Counted from the first letter of the stretch, positions 16,679 through 25,724 are shown. The stretch is 64,000 bases of DNA from Shimazuella kribbensis DSM 45090 (GCF_000428065.1 NZ_ATZF01000003.1:186001-250000), one strand, 5' to 3'. Notes: a model not told the origin generated them from the letters alone. Translations and numbers: made by a program.

Positions 16679-18655
16679 TTACACCCTCCTTCCAGCAGCT
16701 AACTCTGTTTTTCTTACTTCTTCTACCGGGATATAGTAATCTCGATCATAGTCATTGAAGGAGCGCCAGATCATGGTGATAATCGAACCAAGCACTCCAA
16801 TTGCACCGATTTGTAACCATTCAAAGACAAAGCCGAAACCAGCGATGAACATAAACCCTGACATAACAACCGGGAATGCTTCTCCCTTTGGCATGTGAAT
16901 AGGTTTCAATTCGACTTCTTCTTCCTTGACACCCGCCGCTTTTTCTTTCTTTATCAGATGGAAAGCATCCAATCCTTTTACTTTTGGAATGATAGCAAAG
17001 TTATACTCAGCCGCAGGAGAACTGGTCATCCATTCCAATGTTCGACCATTCCATGGATCTCCTGTTGTATCTCTTTGACCTTTGCGGAAACTATAGTACA
17101 TATTCCAAACAAGAATCATAAAGCCGATTCCCATTCCAAATGCGCCGATCGTTGCAATCAAGTTCCAAGATTCCCAGCCTAATCCTGCTGGATAGGTATA
17201 CATCCGTCTGGTCATACCTTTGAGACCAACGATATACATTGGAATGAAACACATATTGAACCCGATCGTGAACCACCAGAAAGCCCATTTACCCAGACGT
17301 TCATTCATAATGAAGCCAAACATTTTTGGCCAATAATAGATCAGCCCTGCGATACATCCATAAACCGTTCCACCGATCAATACATAGTGGAAGTGACCGA
17401 TCAAGAAGTAACTATTGTGATACTGATAATCTGCTGGTGCAGACGATAACATAACCCCTGTAATCCCGCCACAGAGGAACACAGGTATAAATCCAAGTGC
17501 CCATAACATCGGCGTCGTAAATTCAATCCGTCCTTTATACAGCGTAAACAGCCAGTTAAACACTTTTACACCTGTCGGAATCGCGATCAACATGGTTGTG
17601 ATCGAGAAAATCGAGTTTACCCACGGACCTGATCCCATTGTGAAAAAGTGGTGAACCCACACAATAAAACTCAAAGCTGAAATGGACAGCATCGAAAATA
17701 CCATTGCTTTATATCCGAACAATTTCTTCCTAGCAAAGGTACTAAATATTTCTGAGAACAGCCCGAAAGCAGGCAAAATAACGATATATACTTCTGGATG
17801 ACCCCAAATCCAGAACAAGTTGGCCCACATCATGGGGCTTCCTCCACCAGCGAGGGTAAAGAAGTGGAATCCAAAAATACGGTCTAATGTTAGTAAAGCC
17901 AGAGCAATCGTCAAAACAGGGAATGCAAAAATGATAATCACGGAAGTGATCAATGTGGACCAAGAAAACAGAGGCATTTTCCACAAGGTCATTCCTGGTG
18001 CGCGCATTTTCAAGATGGTAACCAAGAAGTTAATCCCGGTTACCAATGTCCCGATACCCGAAATCTGCAAACCTAGCAGATAGTAGTTTTGACCCGGACC
18101 TGGATCAAGGGCATTACCTGCGAGCGGTGTATAACTTGTCCAGCCTGCATCAGGTGATCCACCCAATACAAAGGAAATATTAAATAACATTGCGCCTGCT
18201 GCAAACATCCAAAAGCTCACTGCATTTAGAGCTGGAAAAGCAACATCTCTTGCTCCAATTTGCAATGGGATAGCGATATTCATCAAACCGATCAAAAATG
18301 GCATCGCCATAAACAAAATCATGATCGTTCCATGGGTGGTAAAGATCTGATTATAGTGATCTGCATCTAAAAAATTCAGACTTGGTGCTGTTAGCTGTAT
18401 TCGCATGAGAATGGCATCTACACCGCCACGGAACAACATAAGTAACGCAGCTAAAAGATACAAAATACCAATTTTTTTATGGTCTACCGTAGTAAGCCAT
18501 TCTCGCCAGAGCCAACCCCATTTTTTGTAGTAGGTGAGAACAAACAAAATACCTAATGAAACCAAAACGATCGATACATACGCACCATAGATGAGTGGAT
18601 CTCCTGTTACAAAAAAGTATTCTGGCATCTTAAAGTTAAATAAGAAATCTTTCAT
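16679..18655 (-). CDS. qoxB: Cytochrome aa3 quinol oxidase subunit I
   Basis: The 658-residue catalytic subunit, with 14-15 transmembrane helices, that reduces oxygen to water and pumps protons. The haem-a ligand His is in IFTTHGTIM; the Cu-B His and cross-linked Tyr are in WGHPEVYIVILPAFG, followed by the HH pair in VWVHHFFTMG; the haem ligands are in IGHFHYVLIGG. The extra C-terminal helices after residue 560 are typical of the quinol branch. The start has AAAGGAGG upstream, 14 bases after qoxA. Confidence 0.96.
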   Translation of the reverse strand: MKDFLFNFKMPEYFFVTGDPLIYGAYVSIVLVSLGILFVLTYYKKWGWLWREWLTTVDHKKIGILYLLAALLMLFRGGVDAILMRIQLTAPSLNFLDADHYNQIFTTHGTIMILFMAMPFLIGLMNIAIPLQIGARDVAFPALNAVSFWMFAAGAMLFNISFVLGGSPDAGWTSYTPLAGNALDPGPGQNYYLLGLQISGIGTLVTGINFLVTILKMRAPGMTLWKMPLFSWSTLITSVIIIFAFPVLTIALALLTLDRIFGFHFFTLAGGGSPMMWANLFWIWGHPEVYIVILPAFGLFSEIFSTFARKKLFGYKAMVFSMLSISALSFIVWVHHFFTMGSGPWVNSIFSITTMLIAIPTGVKVFNWLFTLYKGRIEFTTPMLWALGFIPVFLCGGITGVMLSSAPADYQYHNSYFLIGHFHYVLIGGTVYGCIAGLIYYWPKMFGFIMNERLGKWAFWWFTIGFNMCFIPMYIVGLKGMTRRMYTYPAGLGWESWNLIATIGAFGMGIGFMILVWNMYYSFRKGQRDTTGDPWNGRTLEWMTSSPAAEYNFAIIPKVKGLDAFHLIKKEKAAGVKEEEVELKPIHMPKGEAFPVVMSGFMFIAGFGFVFEWLQIGAIGVLGSIITMIWRSFNDYDRDYYIPVEEVRKTELAAGRRV

Positions 18656-18669
18656 GGTCTCTACCTCCT

Positions 18670-19617
18670 TTACTTGTGATTCGTATGGGAATTATGATTC
18701 ATATCCATTTCTAACTCTTTATGTTCGTTATCTTCTTTACCGCCGTTGCCATGATGATGTGTTGGACTTTGAGGCTCCAAGATGGGGTTTCCATTCTCGT
18801 CCAATCGATTCACATCAATATTCGGATAGGAAGAGTAAGTTTGCTCCTTCACTACACCCGGTTTCAATAAATCTTTAAACATTTTTTCTGTTTGTTTTGG
18901 TGCTGTCTTTTTTACATTCGCTACCCAATCTTCAAACTTTGTCTTTTCTAGGGAATTCACATTAAACTGCATATGGGTAAAGTCTTTTCCGGAGAAGTTT
19001 GCACTTCTTCCAATAAACGTTCCTGCTTTATCTGCTTCCAACCAAAGATACATCGTCATACCAGGCATGGTATACTCTTGTCCACCTAATTCTGGAACCC
19101 AGAAAGAGTTCATCGGACCAACTGCATTTAATTGAAAACGCACGGGTACGTTTGCAGGTATATTCACATAGTTGACGGTTTGGATACCTTGTTCTGGATA
19201 TTTAAAAATCCATTTCCAGTTAGCTGAAGTTACTTGTATCGTGATTGGTTTTTGATTTGGACTTGGTGATTTTTCTAAACTAAACGTTGTTTTTACTGTA
19301 GGTATAGCTAATGCGATAATGATGACAACGGGAATCGCTGTCCATAAAACCTCTAACCATTTGTTCTCTTTTTCTTCTGGTTCTACATAATCTTCATTCG
19401 TCGACTTTGCTCGGTATTTCACAAGCATATAAACAAAAAGTACAATAACTGCAATAAAAACGATGGACATCAATACAATGGACCAGATGATTAGATCATA
19501 TTGCTTTTGTGCTACGGGTCCTTGTGGGTTTAAAACTCCTGATTTTAGTGATGAACATCCTGACAGCAATAAGGCCATTGTGAAAAAAATCGCTACATAT
19601 CCTGTTTTTAATCGCAT
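18670..19617 (-). CDS. qoxA: Menaquinol oxidase subunit II (QoxA type)
   Basis: A 315-residue lipoprotein with lipobox LLLSGC near residue 20, two membrane helices and a cupredoxin fold. The CuA ligands of cytochrome c oxidases are missing: the region reads GRSANFSGKDFTHMQFNV, without the Cys pair. This marks a quinol oxidase, supported by the QoxA-like start GVLNPQGPVAQKQYDLI. The tail is unusual, ending in a His- and acid-rich stretch (HHHGNGGKEDNEH, DMNHNSHTNHK). Start taken at ATG 19617; a GTG at 19626 is also possible. First gene of the operon. Confidence 0.92.
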   Translation of the reverse strand: MRLKTGYVAIFFTMALLLSGCSSLKSGVLNPQGPVAQKQYDLIIWSIVLMSIVFIAVIVLFVYMLVKYRAKSTNEDYVEPEEKENKWLEVLWTAIPVVIIIALAIPTVKTTFSLEKSPSPNQKPITIQVTSANWKWIFKYPEQGIQTVNYVNIPANVPVRFQLNAVGPMNSFWVPELGGQEYTMPGMTMYLWLEADKAGTFIGRSANFSGKDFTHMQFNVNSLEKTKFEDWVANVKKTAPKQTEKMFKDLLKPGVVKEQTYSSYPNIDVNRLDENGNPILEPQSPTHHHGNGGKEDNEHKELEMDMNHNSHTNHK

Positions 19618-20002
19618 TTTGGTCACCTACTCCCTTTACCAAATACTTTTGACCATAATTGTTATTAATTAAGACATATATCCTTCACTAATGAATTATA
19701 GAACCATTTCTTATATAAAGTTGACCGCTTGGTGACAAGTTTGTGAATAAATGAACTTAAATTTTCGGCATTAAAAAAAGAGAGAACATCGCTGTAATCC
19801 CTTACATTACTTAGATTATTCACTTTTTTGCTTTTTCACGGATAACTTTTAATTGTGAACATTGCATCTTGGGTTAGATAAAAAATATGTTCCTACAAAA
19901 TCTACCCTTATCGATTAGCTAACTATATAGAACGAATTTATATTTGATTTGTGCTATAATAATTTTCAAATGTAGTTTCAGGGAAGGAGGATCAAGTAAA
20001 AA
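19618..20002. other. Divergent promoter region, qox and erm
   Basis: A minus-strand TATAAT at 19695-19700 suits the qox operon. A plus-strand extended -10 (TGCTATAAT, TATAAT at 19955-19960) lies about 40 bases before the erm leader peptide. No gene seen. Confidence 0.6.
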
Positions 20003-20044
20003 ATGGGCATTTGTATCAATATCTTTTTCATTCGTTTGCGTTAA
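20003..20044 (+). CDS. erm leader peptide MGICINIFFIRLR
   Basis: A 13-codon frame with AAGGAGG 12 bases upstream, placed 99 bases before the erm start. Its sequence holds IFFI, close to the IFVI stall motif of the ErmC leader, and ends in RLR, the stall motif of the ErmD class. Macrolide-bound ribosomes should pause at the RLR codons and refold the downstream RNA so that erm is expressed. Confidence 0.75.
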   Translation: MGICINIFFIRLR

Positions 20045-20143
20045 AAAGAGGTACAGATAGGGACTCCGTTTTTGAATTTCAAAAATGCTGAGTTTATTAA
20101 CTGTACCTTTTTCAATCGCTAAAACGATGAAAGAGGTTTTTTT
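20021..20143 (+). promoter_or_regulatory. erm attenuator
   Basis: Four complementary segments are visible: 1 (20021-20034, in the leader codons), 2 (20043-20056, AAAAAGAGGTACAG), 3 (20101-20113, CTGTACCTTTTTC) and 4 (20129-20137, GAAAGAGGT, the erm ribosome site). 1 can pair with 2, 3 with 4, or 2 with 3. The 3-4 hairpin is followed by a T-run up to the ATG, so it could both hide the ribosome site and terminate transcription. Confidence 0.7.
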
Positions 20144-20968
20144 ATGCCCAAAAATAGAAAATCGATCCGACAAAACCTTTCCAAACAGGCACATACAGGA
20201 CAGCATTTCCTTCACAATAAACGTATGATTGAAGAAGTGATCGCCACAGCGAAAATCAAATCCGATGAAACGATACTTGAAATTGGCGCTGGACTTGGTG
20301 CATTAACATTACCAATAGCCGAAAACGCAGGGAAAGTCATCGCTATGGAGAATGATCCCAACTTGATACCAAAATTAAAAGAAAAAATCAATGACAGAAA
20401 CAATATCCAAGTCATAGCACAAGACTTTTTGAAAAGTACCTTGCCAAGAAAAACTTTTACTGTTGTAGCAAATATCCCATACTCCATTACGACTTTGATA
20501 CTCAACAAGTTGCTGCATTCACCAAACAACAGCCTTGATCGTGCTATTCTTATCATGGAAAAAGGTGCAGCAAAAAGATTCAGCCAAAAGAAACAGACCA
20601 ATCCAGCCATCTTAAAATGGAAAATGTGGTTTGAGTTTGAGATAGGAAAAACGATTCCATCTCATTGCTTCTCCCCTCCACCTCGAGTGGAATCAGTTAT
20701 TTTTATCATCAAGCGGAGAGTGCAGCCACTCTTGTCTGAGAAATATCACAAAGCCTTTTTCTCTTTTGTGTCTCATTGTTTAAAATACCCCAATCAATCA
20801 TTGGAAGGTGCATTGAAAGGAATATTTACTGCGCCGCAAATTACTCGATTGGTAAGAAACATAAAAATAGACAGGTACGACCCTGTTTCTATCCTCAATG
20901 AATATCAATGGGCTGCTATCTTTCAAACGATAACACAATATGTTCCTCCACATCGCTGGCCAAGATAA
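20144..20968 (+). CDS. erm: 23S rRNA (adenine-N6) methyltransferase, Erm family
   Basis: A 274-residue SAM-dependent enzyme that methylates A2058 of 23S rRNA and gives macrolide, lincosamide and streptogramin B resistance. The start RQNLSKQAHTGQHFLHNKRM, the SAM loop LEIGAGLGALT (residues 45-55) and the catalytic NIPYSIT (from residue 110) are diagnostic of Erm rather than the housekeeping KsgA. ATG 20144 follows GAAAGAGG, which is buried in the attenuator hairpin. Native-like composition. The presence of a leader peptide supports drug-inducible expression. A terminator follows at 20984. Confidence 0.95.
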   Translation: MPKNRKSIRQNLSKQAHTGQHFLHNKRMIEEVIATAKIKSDETILEIGAGLGALTLPIAENAGKVIAMENDPNLIPKLKEKINDRNNIQVIAQDFLKSTLPRKTFTVVANIPYSITTLILNKLLHSPNNSLDRAILIMEKGAAKRFSQKKQTNPAILKWKMWFEFEIGKTIPSHCFSPPPRVESVIFIIKRRVQPLLSEKYHKAFFSFVSHCLKYPNQSLEGALKGIFTAPQITRLVRNIKIDRYDPVSILNEYQWAAIFQTITQYVPPHRWPR

Positions 20969-20983
20969 TGTTTTTTCTAACAC

Positions 20984-21017
20984 AACAAACTCCCTATCAT
21001 TTTGTAGGGAGTTTGTT
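20984..21017 (+). terminator. Terminator after erm
   Basis: Perfect 13-bp stem AACAAACTCCCTA / TAGGGAGTTTGTT with an 8-base loop. Confidence 0.85.
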
Positions 21018-21049
21018 CTATATATAGGAATATATTATTTATATGGTGG

Positions 21050-21072
21050 GCCCCGTCACACACATACGGGGC
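21050..21072. terminator. 3' hairpin of islet C
   Basis: GCCCCGT / ACGGGGC stem with a 9-base loop, 15 bases beyond the stop of the islet C gene; no T-tract. Confidence 0.65.
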
Positions 21073-21086
21073 TGGAACCATGACCA

Positions 21087-21299
21087 TTAGCTACAGAAGT
21101 CGCAGTGGTCGTCGTCACAGCCGAAGCAGTCTTCTTCGTCATCGAGAGCCATAGCATCTTCGATCCACGGATCCTCGACATTGTCCAAGTACTCTTCTCG
21201 AACTTCCCTTTCCAGTCTGCACTGCTCGCAGTACTGATGCGAGTAGAAGGGGAAAAGTTCTACGTTTTCCTTGGAACACAACGGACACTTACCAACCAT
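21087..21299 (-). CDS. Small Cys-rich acidic protein (islet C)
   Basis: A 70-residue protein with an N-terminal CPLC and CEQC pair (zinc-ribbon-like), a strongly acidic middle and a C-terminal cluster CFGCDDDHCDFCS. Seven or more Cys suggest metal binding. No known family. The ATG at 21299 has GAGAGGAGG upstream; a -10 TATAAT lies at 21357-21362 and a 9-bp hairpin (ATCCTTCTC / GAGAAGGAT) sits in the leader. About 50% G+C in an A+T-rich setting. Function unknown. Confidence 0.65.
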   Translation of the reverse strand: MVGKCPLCSKENVELFPFYSHQYCEQCRLEREVREEYLDNVEDPWIEDAMALDDEEDCFGCDDDHCDFCS

Positions 21300-21819
21300 G
21301 TAACCTCCTCTCTAGGTTCCATGATCCTTCTCCTGATGAGAAGGATATTTGCAGTCATTATAACAAATAATATTCAAAATATATATTTTATTCTCTCAGC
21401 GGCACGAAGACATCCGTCTCCTTGCTTATAATCCCTCCCGAATAATATTAAAACTCGAAATTATAAAATATTAATTTTAATAATCGAGCATTTTAAATGT
21501 TCTATATGATATTGTACCTATTTGTAGTTTTATCAACTATTCCCATCATTTCCTCTTGTAATCCAGTCCATTTATTCCGTATAATGTGGATACTCATAAA
21601 TGTATTATTTCATTTATAGAAATAAAAATTTTCAAAAAATGTTGTTTATGAGTCGTTTTGGGACCCTCTCGTTTCAAAACGGGATGACAGTATGTCAAAC
21701 TTTTTAATTGCGTCACTAGCAATATTTTTACGTTTTTCTGCTCTTATCTTGCAAGGAGATTGTTTAATGTAAAAATTGCTAATCGAATGAAAATCAATGG
21801 AGAACCAGGGGGAAAAAGA
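21300..21819. other. Intergenic between islet C and the phosphatase
   Basis: Contains the islet C promoter and leader hairpin, then about 350 bases of very A+T-rich sequence. The phosphatase promoter must lie here; I see no confident pair of boxes and no gene. Confidence 0.5.
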
Positions 21820-22686
21820 ATGAAAAAATACGCTTCCATGATGGTAGTTGGTATGATTGTACTAAGTACAATCATTGGTTATTTATTTGGCTCTTCCAAT
21901 CAGCCATTAGCGCAGGTACAAGCCGAATCTGCACCACAAGGAACTGGATTGAACAACATCCTGACTACGGCTGTTGCTTGGAAACAAACCGCCGCAGAGT
22001 ATAAGGCGCTGTATCATCAATCCTTTAATATGGCTAAAATGCAAGTTGATCTTGCCCTAGCAAATCATAAGCCAGGAGATAAGCCATTAGCAGTTATCAC
22101 GGATTTGGATGATACGATTCTCAGTCCTGTCAATTATTGGGGTTATCTTATCAAAAATAATAAAGATTTCTTCGACGATTCTATTTGGGATCAGTGGATT
22201 CCTACATACAACATGGTCGCCACCCCAGGATCAGTAGATTTCTTTAACTACTGTAAGCAAAAAGGGGTAGAGGTTTACTATGTATCAAGCCGTGATCAAG
22301 GCCCAAAAACCTTCGAATACGCAAAGAACCAACTTAAAAAACTGAAATTTCCATATGTAGACAAAAATCACTTGACCATGCTTATCGATACATCCAACAA
22401 AGAGACACGCCAAAATGAAATCGCTCAAAAATACAATGTAATCTCCTATCTAGGGGATAATTTGAACGACTTTCGCCGGATTTATTATGTAAAAGATGTG
22501 AACGAGCGTACCAAACTGATGGAACAAGATAAAGCACTTTATGGAAGCAAGTTTATCTTGATGCCAAATCCTACTGACGGACATTGGGTACGTGCTATTT
22601 TCGGAGATTCAGAACCCGCAGCTACTGATGAAAACCGAGCAAAATGGAAAGAGGCAGCTACTCAGTCCGCATGGGAACCCAAGTAA
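21820..22686 (+). CDS. Secreted class C acid phosphatase / 5'-nucleotidase
   Basis: A 288-residue HAD-superfamily enzyme of the e(P4) group, which dephosphorylates nucleotides outside the cell. The catalytic DxDxT motif is DLDDT at residues 95-99, with the second block YYVSSRDQGPKTFEY and the acidic metal motif YLGDNLNDF. Unlike the Haemophilus protein it has no lipobox Cys; the N-terminus is a plain signal peptide with a likely cut after VQA at residue 35. Start at ATG 21820 with AGGGGG upstream; the open frame begins 60 bases earlier. Single gene, terminator at 22727. Confidence 0.9.
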   Translation: MKKYASMMVVGMIVLSTIIGYLFGSSNQPLAQVQAESAPQGTGLNNILTTAVAWKQTAAEYKALYHQSFNMAKMQVDLALANHKPGDKPLAVITDLDDTILSPVNYWGYLIKNNKDFFDDSIWDQWIPTYNMVATPGSVDFFNYCKQKGVEVYYVSSRDQGPKTFEYAKNQLKKLKFPYVDKNHLTMLIDTSNKETRQNEIAQKYNVISYLGDNLNDFRRIYYVKDVNERTKLMEQDKALYGSKFILMPNPTDGHWVRAIFGDSEPAATDENRAKWKEAATQSAWEPK

Positions 22687-22726
22687 ATCACAAATCCAAC
22701 AATATACATTGTCTAGACACGAAAAT

Positions 22727-22754
22727 CAAAACCACTCCTGAAGGGGTGGTTTTG
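22727..22754 (+). terminator. Terminator after the phosphatase
   Basis: CAAAACCACTCC / GGGGTGGTTTTG stem, 4-base loop, then T-rich. Confidence 0.85.
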
Positions 22755-22975
22755 TCTTTAGGTATCTTTTTCCGTAAGAATAAACGAAATCATGCGCTCA
22801 TTGTTCTGCCTAAATTATATCCAACTATATATTTTTCCATCAATAACCAATTTTTCAATGCACTTTCGCAGCATGTTTGAAATCCCCTCCGATTTGCCCC
22901 CATTACTGTCCAAAAAATCTATCTAGTACCACCATTTTTCAAAATAATTCATAATCGTTACTGAAAAACCAATAT

Positions 22976-23004
22976 TTGATAAACGGAAGATGCTCTATCA
23001 TAAT
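22976..23004 (+). promoter_or_regulatory. Sigma-A-type promoter of the 23045 regulator
   Basis: TTGATA at 22976-22981 and CATAAT at 22999-23004 with a 17-base spacer, about 35 bases before the ribosome site. Confidence 0.65.
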
Positions 23005-23044
23005 AGGAATACATACCAATTACTAGTTAAAGGGAGGAAAATGA

Positions 23045-24385
23045 ATGGACTTAACCTACGACCTGCCTTTGCTTGCCTATATTGCTAGAAAAATAAGATT
23101 GGATCGAGGACTTTCTTTGGAAAATCTGAAGAACGAGCATATTTCGATAGGAACCATCTCGAACATTGAAAACATGGAAGGAAATCCTTCGAAAAACAAG
23201 ATTCTTCATCTATTTGAAAGTTTACATATTTCTTCCGAATCACTGGAAAACATCCTGCAAAATGAATTGCATGAGATCGAAACATTACGTCGGAAGCTAG
23301 AATGTGTAGAGGATTTAATCAATGATGAGGATTTAGAACAAGCCCAAAAGCTCCTCACTCGTTATCGACCAAAAGAACATCATGCTCTATTTCCTTATTC
23401 ACACTATTTACAAGGGCTTTACCATTTTGAACTTCAGGAGTGGGAGAAAGCACTAAAAATTTGGAAAGAGGTACTACTTCTTTGTAAAAAGCAGACTTAT
23501 GTTGCCAAACCTAATTTGGTCGCTAAGTGCTATAACGAATTAAGCACTTGTTGCTATGAACAGAATAATTTACAAGAAGCGATTCACTACGCAGATGAAG
23601 GGTTGAACCAAGTTTCAACAGTGGAACAAGCTGAAATTAAATATGCATTAACCGGAAATAAAATCCTGTACTTGCGAAAATCAGAACGTAAAAAAGAAGC
23701 TGTTAAGCTAATCAAGCAAATATGGTCTTCCATTGGTTATATCCAGAGCACAAGAGTAAAACTACTTCTGTATAAATCATACTGTATCCTTCTCATTGAG
23801 AATAATGAACTAGAGGAAGCATTGAACTATTGCAAAGAAAGCATCGAAATCATCCACAGAAACGTATCACAAAAAAATCTACTACTTGATTTCCTCAATA
23901 TATTAGGAAATATTTATCTAAAACAAGGAAAATTTGAGCAAGCAATTGAGCATTTTCATCTTGTACTAGATTTAGATTCAAATAGAGTATTCCCACGAAG
24001 ACATGCAGAATCATACACCTACTTAACTAGTCTATATACAACGCAAAAAAATTGGTCAAAAGCTCTGGATTGTATGGAAAAAGCGCTTTTAATCGGAAGA
24101 AAGATCCATGATGATTTCCGTTTATCCAAGATTCTAATGGTCGCTGGCATCTGTTATAAAAAACAGGAACAATATGACAAAGCAATTCCCTTCTTTGTAG
24201 AAGCAGTCATTCTTTGTAAAAAACACGAATACTCAAAACGTGCATGTAGTGCTGTGTATGAATTAGCTGCATGCTATGATAAAATTGGTAACAAAAAAGA
24301 ATTTTCCCAATGGGCTGAAGAGTTTTATCTTTTACAAAGTCAAATCGGATGGAAATTGGAGGAGAACTTTTATGTCATTTTTTAA
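23045..24385 (+). CDS. XRE-TPR regulator, probable RRNPP peptide receptor
   Basis: A 446-residue regulator. An N-terminal helix-turn-helix of the XRE type (residues 8-65, with LSLENL and SIGTISNIENMEGNPS) is followed by about eight TPR-like helical pairs to the end. This layout is that of PlcR/NprR-type receptors, which bind a short imported peptide and then alter DNA binding. The ATG has AGGGAGG 7 bases upstream. A 24-codon frame with its own ribosome site overlaps the stop, as for many receptor-pheromone pairs. A related protein is encoded at 42658-44046. Target genes unknown. Confidence 0.8.
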   Translation: MDLTYDLPLLAYIARKIRLDRGLSLENLKNEHISIGTISNIENMEGNPSKNKILHLFESLHISSESLENILQNELHEIETLRRKLECVEDLINDEDLEQAQKLLTRYRPKEHHALFPYSHYLQGLYHFELQEWEKALKIWKEVLLLCKKQTYVAKPNLVAKCYNELSTCCYEQNNLQEAIHYADEGLNQVSTVEQAEIKYALTGNKILYLRKSERKKEAVKLIKQIWSSIGYIQSTRVKLLLYKSYCILLIENNELEEALNYCKESIEIIHRNVSQKNLLLDFLNILGNIYLKQGKFEQAIEHFHLVLDLDSNRVFPRRHAESYTYLTSLYTTQKNWSKALDCMEKALLIGRKIHDDFRLSKILMVAGICYKKQEQYDKAIPFFVEAVILCKKHEYSKRACSAVYELAACYDKIGNKKEFSQWAEEFYLLQSQIGWKLEENFYVIF

Positions 24386-24446
24386 TAAGACAATAGTTTT
24401 AAATTCGATCATCTATAAGGGTGGAGACGGTGATACTGAAAGATAA
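24372..24446 (+). CDS. Candidate signalling peptide gene overlapping the receptor
   Basis: A 24-residue frame (begins MSFFNKTIVLNSIIYK, ends GGDGDTER) in a different phase from the receptor, overlapping its last 14 bases. GGAGGAG lies 7 bases before its ATG. The N-terminal half has a basic residue then a short hydrophobic run, and the C-terminus is polar, as in secreted pheromone precursors, though the hydrophobic core is short. Position and ribosome site are the main evidence. Confidence 0.55.
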   Translation: MSFFNKTIVLNSIIYKGGDGDTER

Positions 24447-24465
24447 ACAAAATGTTAAAGTAGAA

Positions 24466-24502
24466 AAATCCAACACCCATATCCACATAAGGTGTTGGAT
24501 TT
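24466..24502. terminator. Terminator
   Basis: AAATCCAACACC / GGTGTTGGATTT, 12-bp perfect stem; serves the regulator on the plus strand and probably the convergent glycohydrolase. Confidence 0.85.
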
Positions 24503-24525
24503 GTTTATTGATCGCCTATTACTAG

Positions 24526-25449
24526 TTATCCCAGCCAACTTTGTACCAATTCCTCCACCTTCTCTTTCTCCCGCAACTGTGTGAGCCATCTACTTGAAAT
24601 TCCCGAAATACCAACTTTCACCCCATATAACCCACCAGCAATCGCGGCATTGGTATCTGTATCTTCCCCCAATGAGATCGCCTTCTTTATTACCTGTTCA
24701 TATGTATTTTCCTTTACAGCAATTCGCACACTGCGAATCGTTTCTACTACATACCCACTCCCGCTGCTCGTCGGTTCTTGTTCTGGGCAGATGGTTTGAT
24801 CGAGTTCGATCCGTTCAGGGCTGTTCTCTCCATATATCTCTCGTAATCTCTTAACTGCGGAGTGATAAGCTACTTCTACCTCTAGCCCTTTGGAAACTTC
24901 CCTCACCCATAAACAATAAAGGGCACAAGCTACTTGATTCACTAGATGTCCGTGTGTAACCAAAGATTGTTTGTGACTATCTGCGACCAATTCTTCCTCG
25001 CTTCCCTTATGCCATAAAGCCAAAGGGAGGACGCGCATCAAAGAACCATTGCCTTTCCCATCTGGATAAATGTTTCCTGATTTCTCAGGTAAACCTCCAT
25101 TATGATAGGCTTGCAAGGATGCTTGAGTTTGGATGCCAACGTCAAAAACTGCTCCATCTACCGCCCAGAGACCTTTGCTATACCAAGCCCACAACTTGTC
25201 CGCAAAATGAGGCAAATTCATTTCTCCGCATTCTACCAATGATGACAATAAACATAATGCTTGAGCACCATCATCGGACCATGTTCCTGCCAGGACTCCT
25301 TGATGTGCTCTGTTAAACCCTACAGGCGGATTCATATCTATATCAGCCATTCGTGGTAATTGGTCTGCTGTATGAAATTCATAAGGAACCCCAACTGCAT
25401 CTCCGACAAGTAAACCATATAGCCCACCGAGAATTTGATCTTTTTCCAT
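24526..25449 (-). CDS. ADP-ribosylglycohydrolase family protein
   Basis: A 307-residue DraG-type hydrolase that removes ADP-ribose from proteins or small molecules. The di-metal site is seen in GDAVGVPYEF (residues 16-25), WSDDGAQAL (about 57-65) and the C-terminal GEDTDTNAAIAGGLYG. A THGHLVNQVA block lies in the middle. Start ATG 25449 has AAGGAG upstream. Single gene on the minus strand. The in vivo substrate is not known. Confidence 0.9.
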   Translation of the reverse strand: MEKDQILGGLYGLLVGDAVGVPYEFHTADQLPRMADIDMNPPVGFNRAHQGVLAGTWSDDGAQALCLLSSLVECGEMNLPHFADKLWAWYSKGLWAVDGAVFDVGIQTQASLQAYHNGGLPEKSGNIYPDGKGNGSLMRVLPLALWHKGSEEELVADSHKQSLVTHGHLVNQVACALYCLWVREVSKGLEVEVAYHSAVKRLREIYGENSPERIELDQTICPEQEPTSSGSGYVVETIRSVRIAVKENTYEQVIKKAISLGEDTDTNAAIAGGLYGVKVGISGISSRWLTQLREKEKVEELVQSWLG

Positions 25450-25479
25450 TGCACCTTCTCCTTATTAACCAATCCATCA

Positions 25480-25507
25480 GCGACACGGGGACGGTTCTTT
25501 TGTCGCA
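25480..25507. repeat. REP-like palindrome 1
   Basis: GCGACA ... TGTCGC palindrome around GGGGACGGTTCT. Near-identical copies lie at 25725 and 26581 and bracket the transposase and its deleted copy. Confidence 0.8.
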
Positions 25508-25724
25508 TTCTTATGCTCGAAAAATAAATTTTTTTGCTTATCACGATAGAACGAGTGGTTTCTCTACTTTATTTCTAGTCATTGACGATAATCCTCTTCA
25601 TCTCGAAAATGGACCATCGATCTACGTCCCTCACCAAAATATGATAAATCCTTGTACTCTTTTTCCCGCGAATCTTGTCATTCCTATCCATCTATGAATG
25701 TATCTTAGCACATATTTATTTTCC
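25480..25724 (-). mobile_element. Internally deleted copy of the REP-associated element
   Basis: About 60 bases after the first palindrome match the 3' end of the adjacent transposase gene, and 25605-25700 match its 5' end and leader, with the middle missing. It keeps the palindromic end and is therefore a MITE-like derivative lying head to tail with the full element, sharing the palindrome at 25725. Confidence 0.7.

Noticed and set aside
19919-20215. 98-codon minus-strand frame over the erm leader
   Set aside because: It lies antisense to the clear leader peptide and attenuator, and has no ribosome site.
21105-21431. 108-codon plus-strand frame opposite islet C
   Set aside because: Shadow of the 70-residue Cys-rich gene, which has the better ribosome site, promoter and hairpin.
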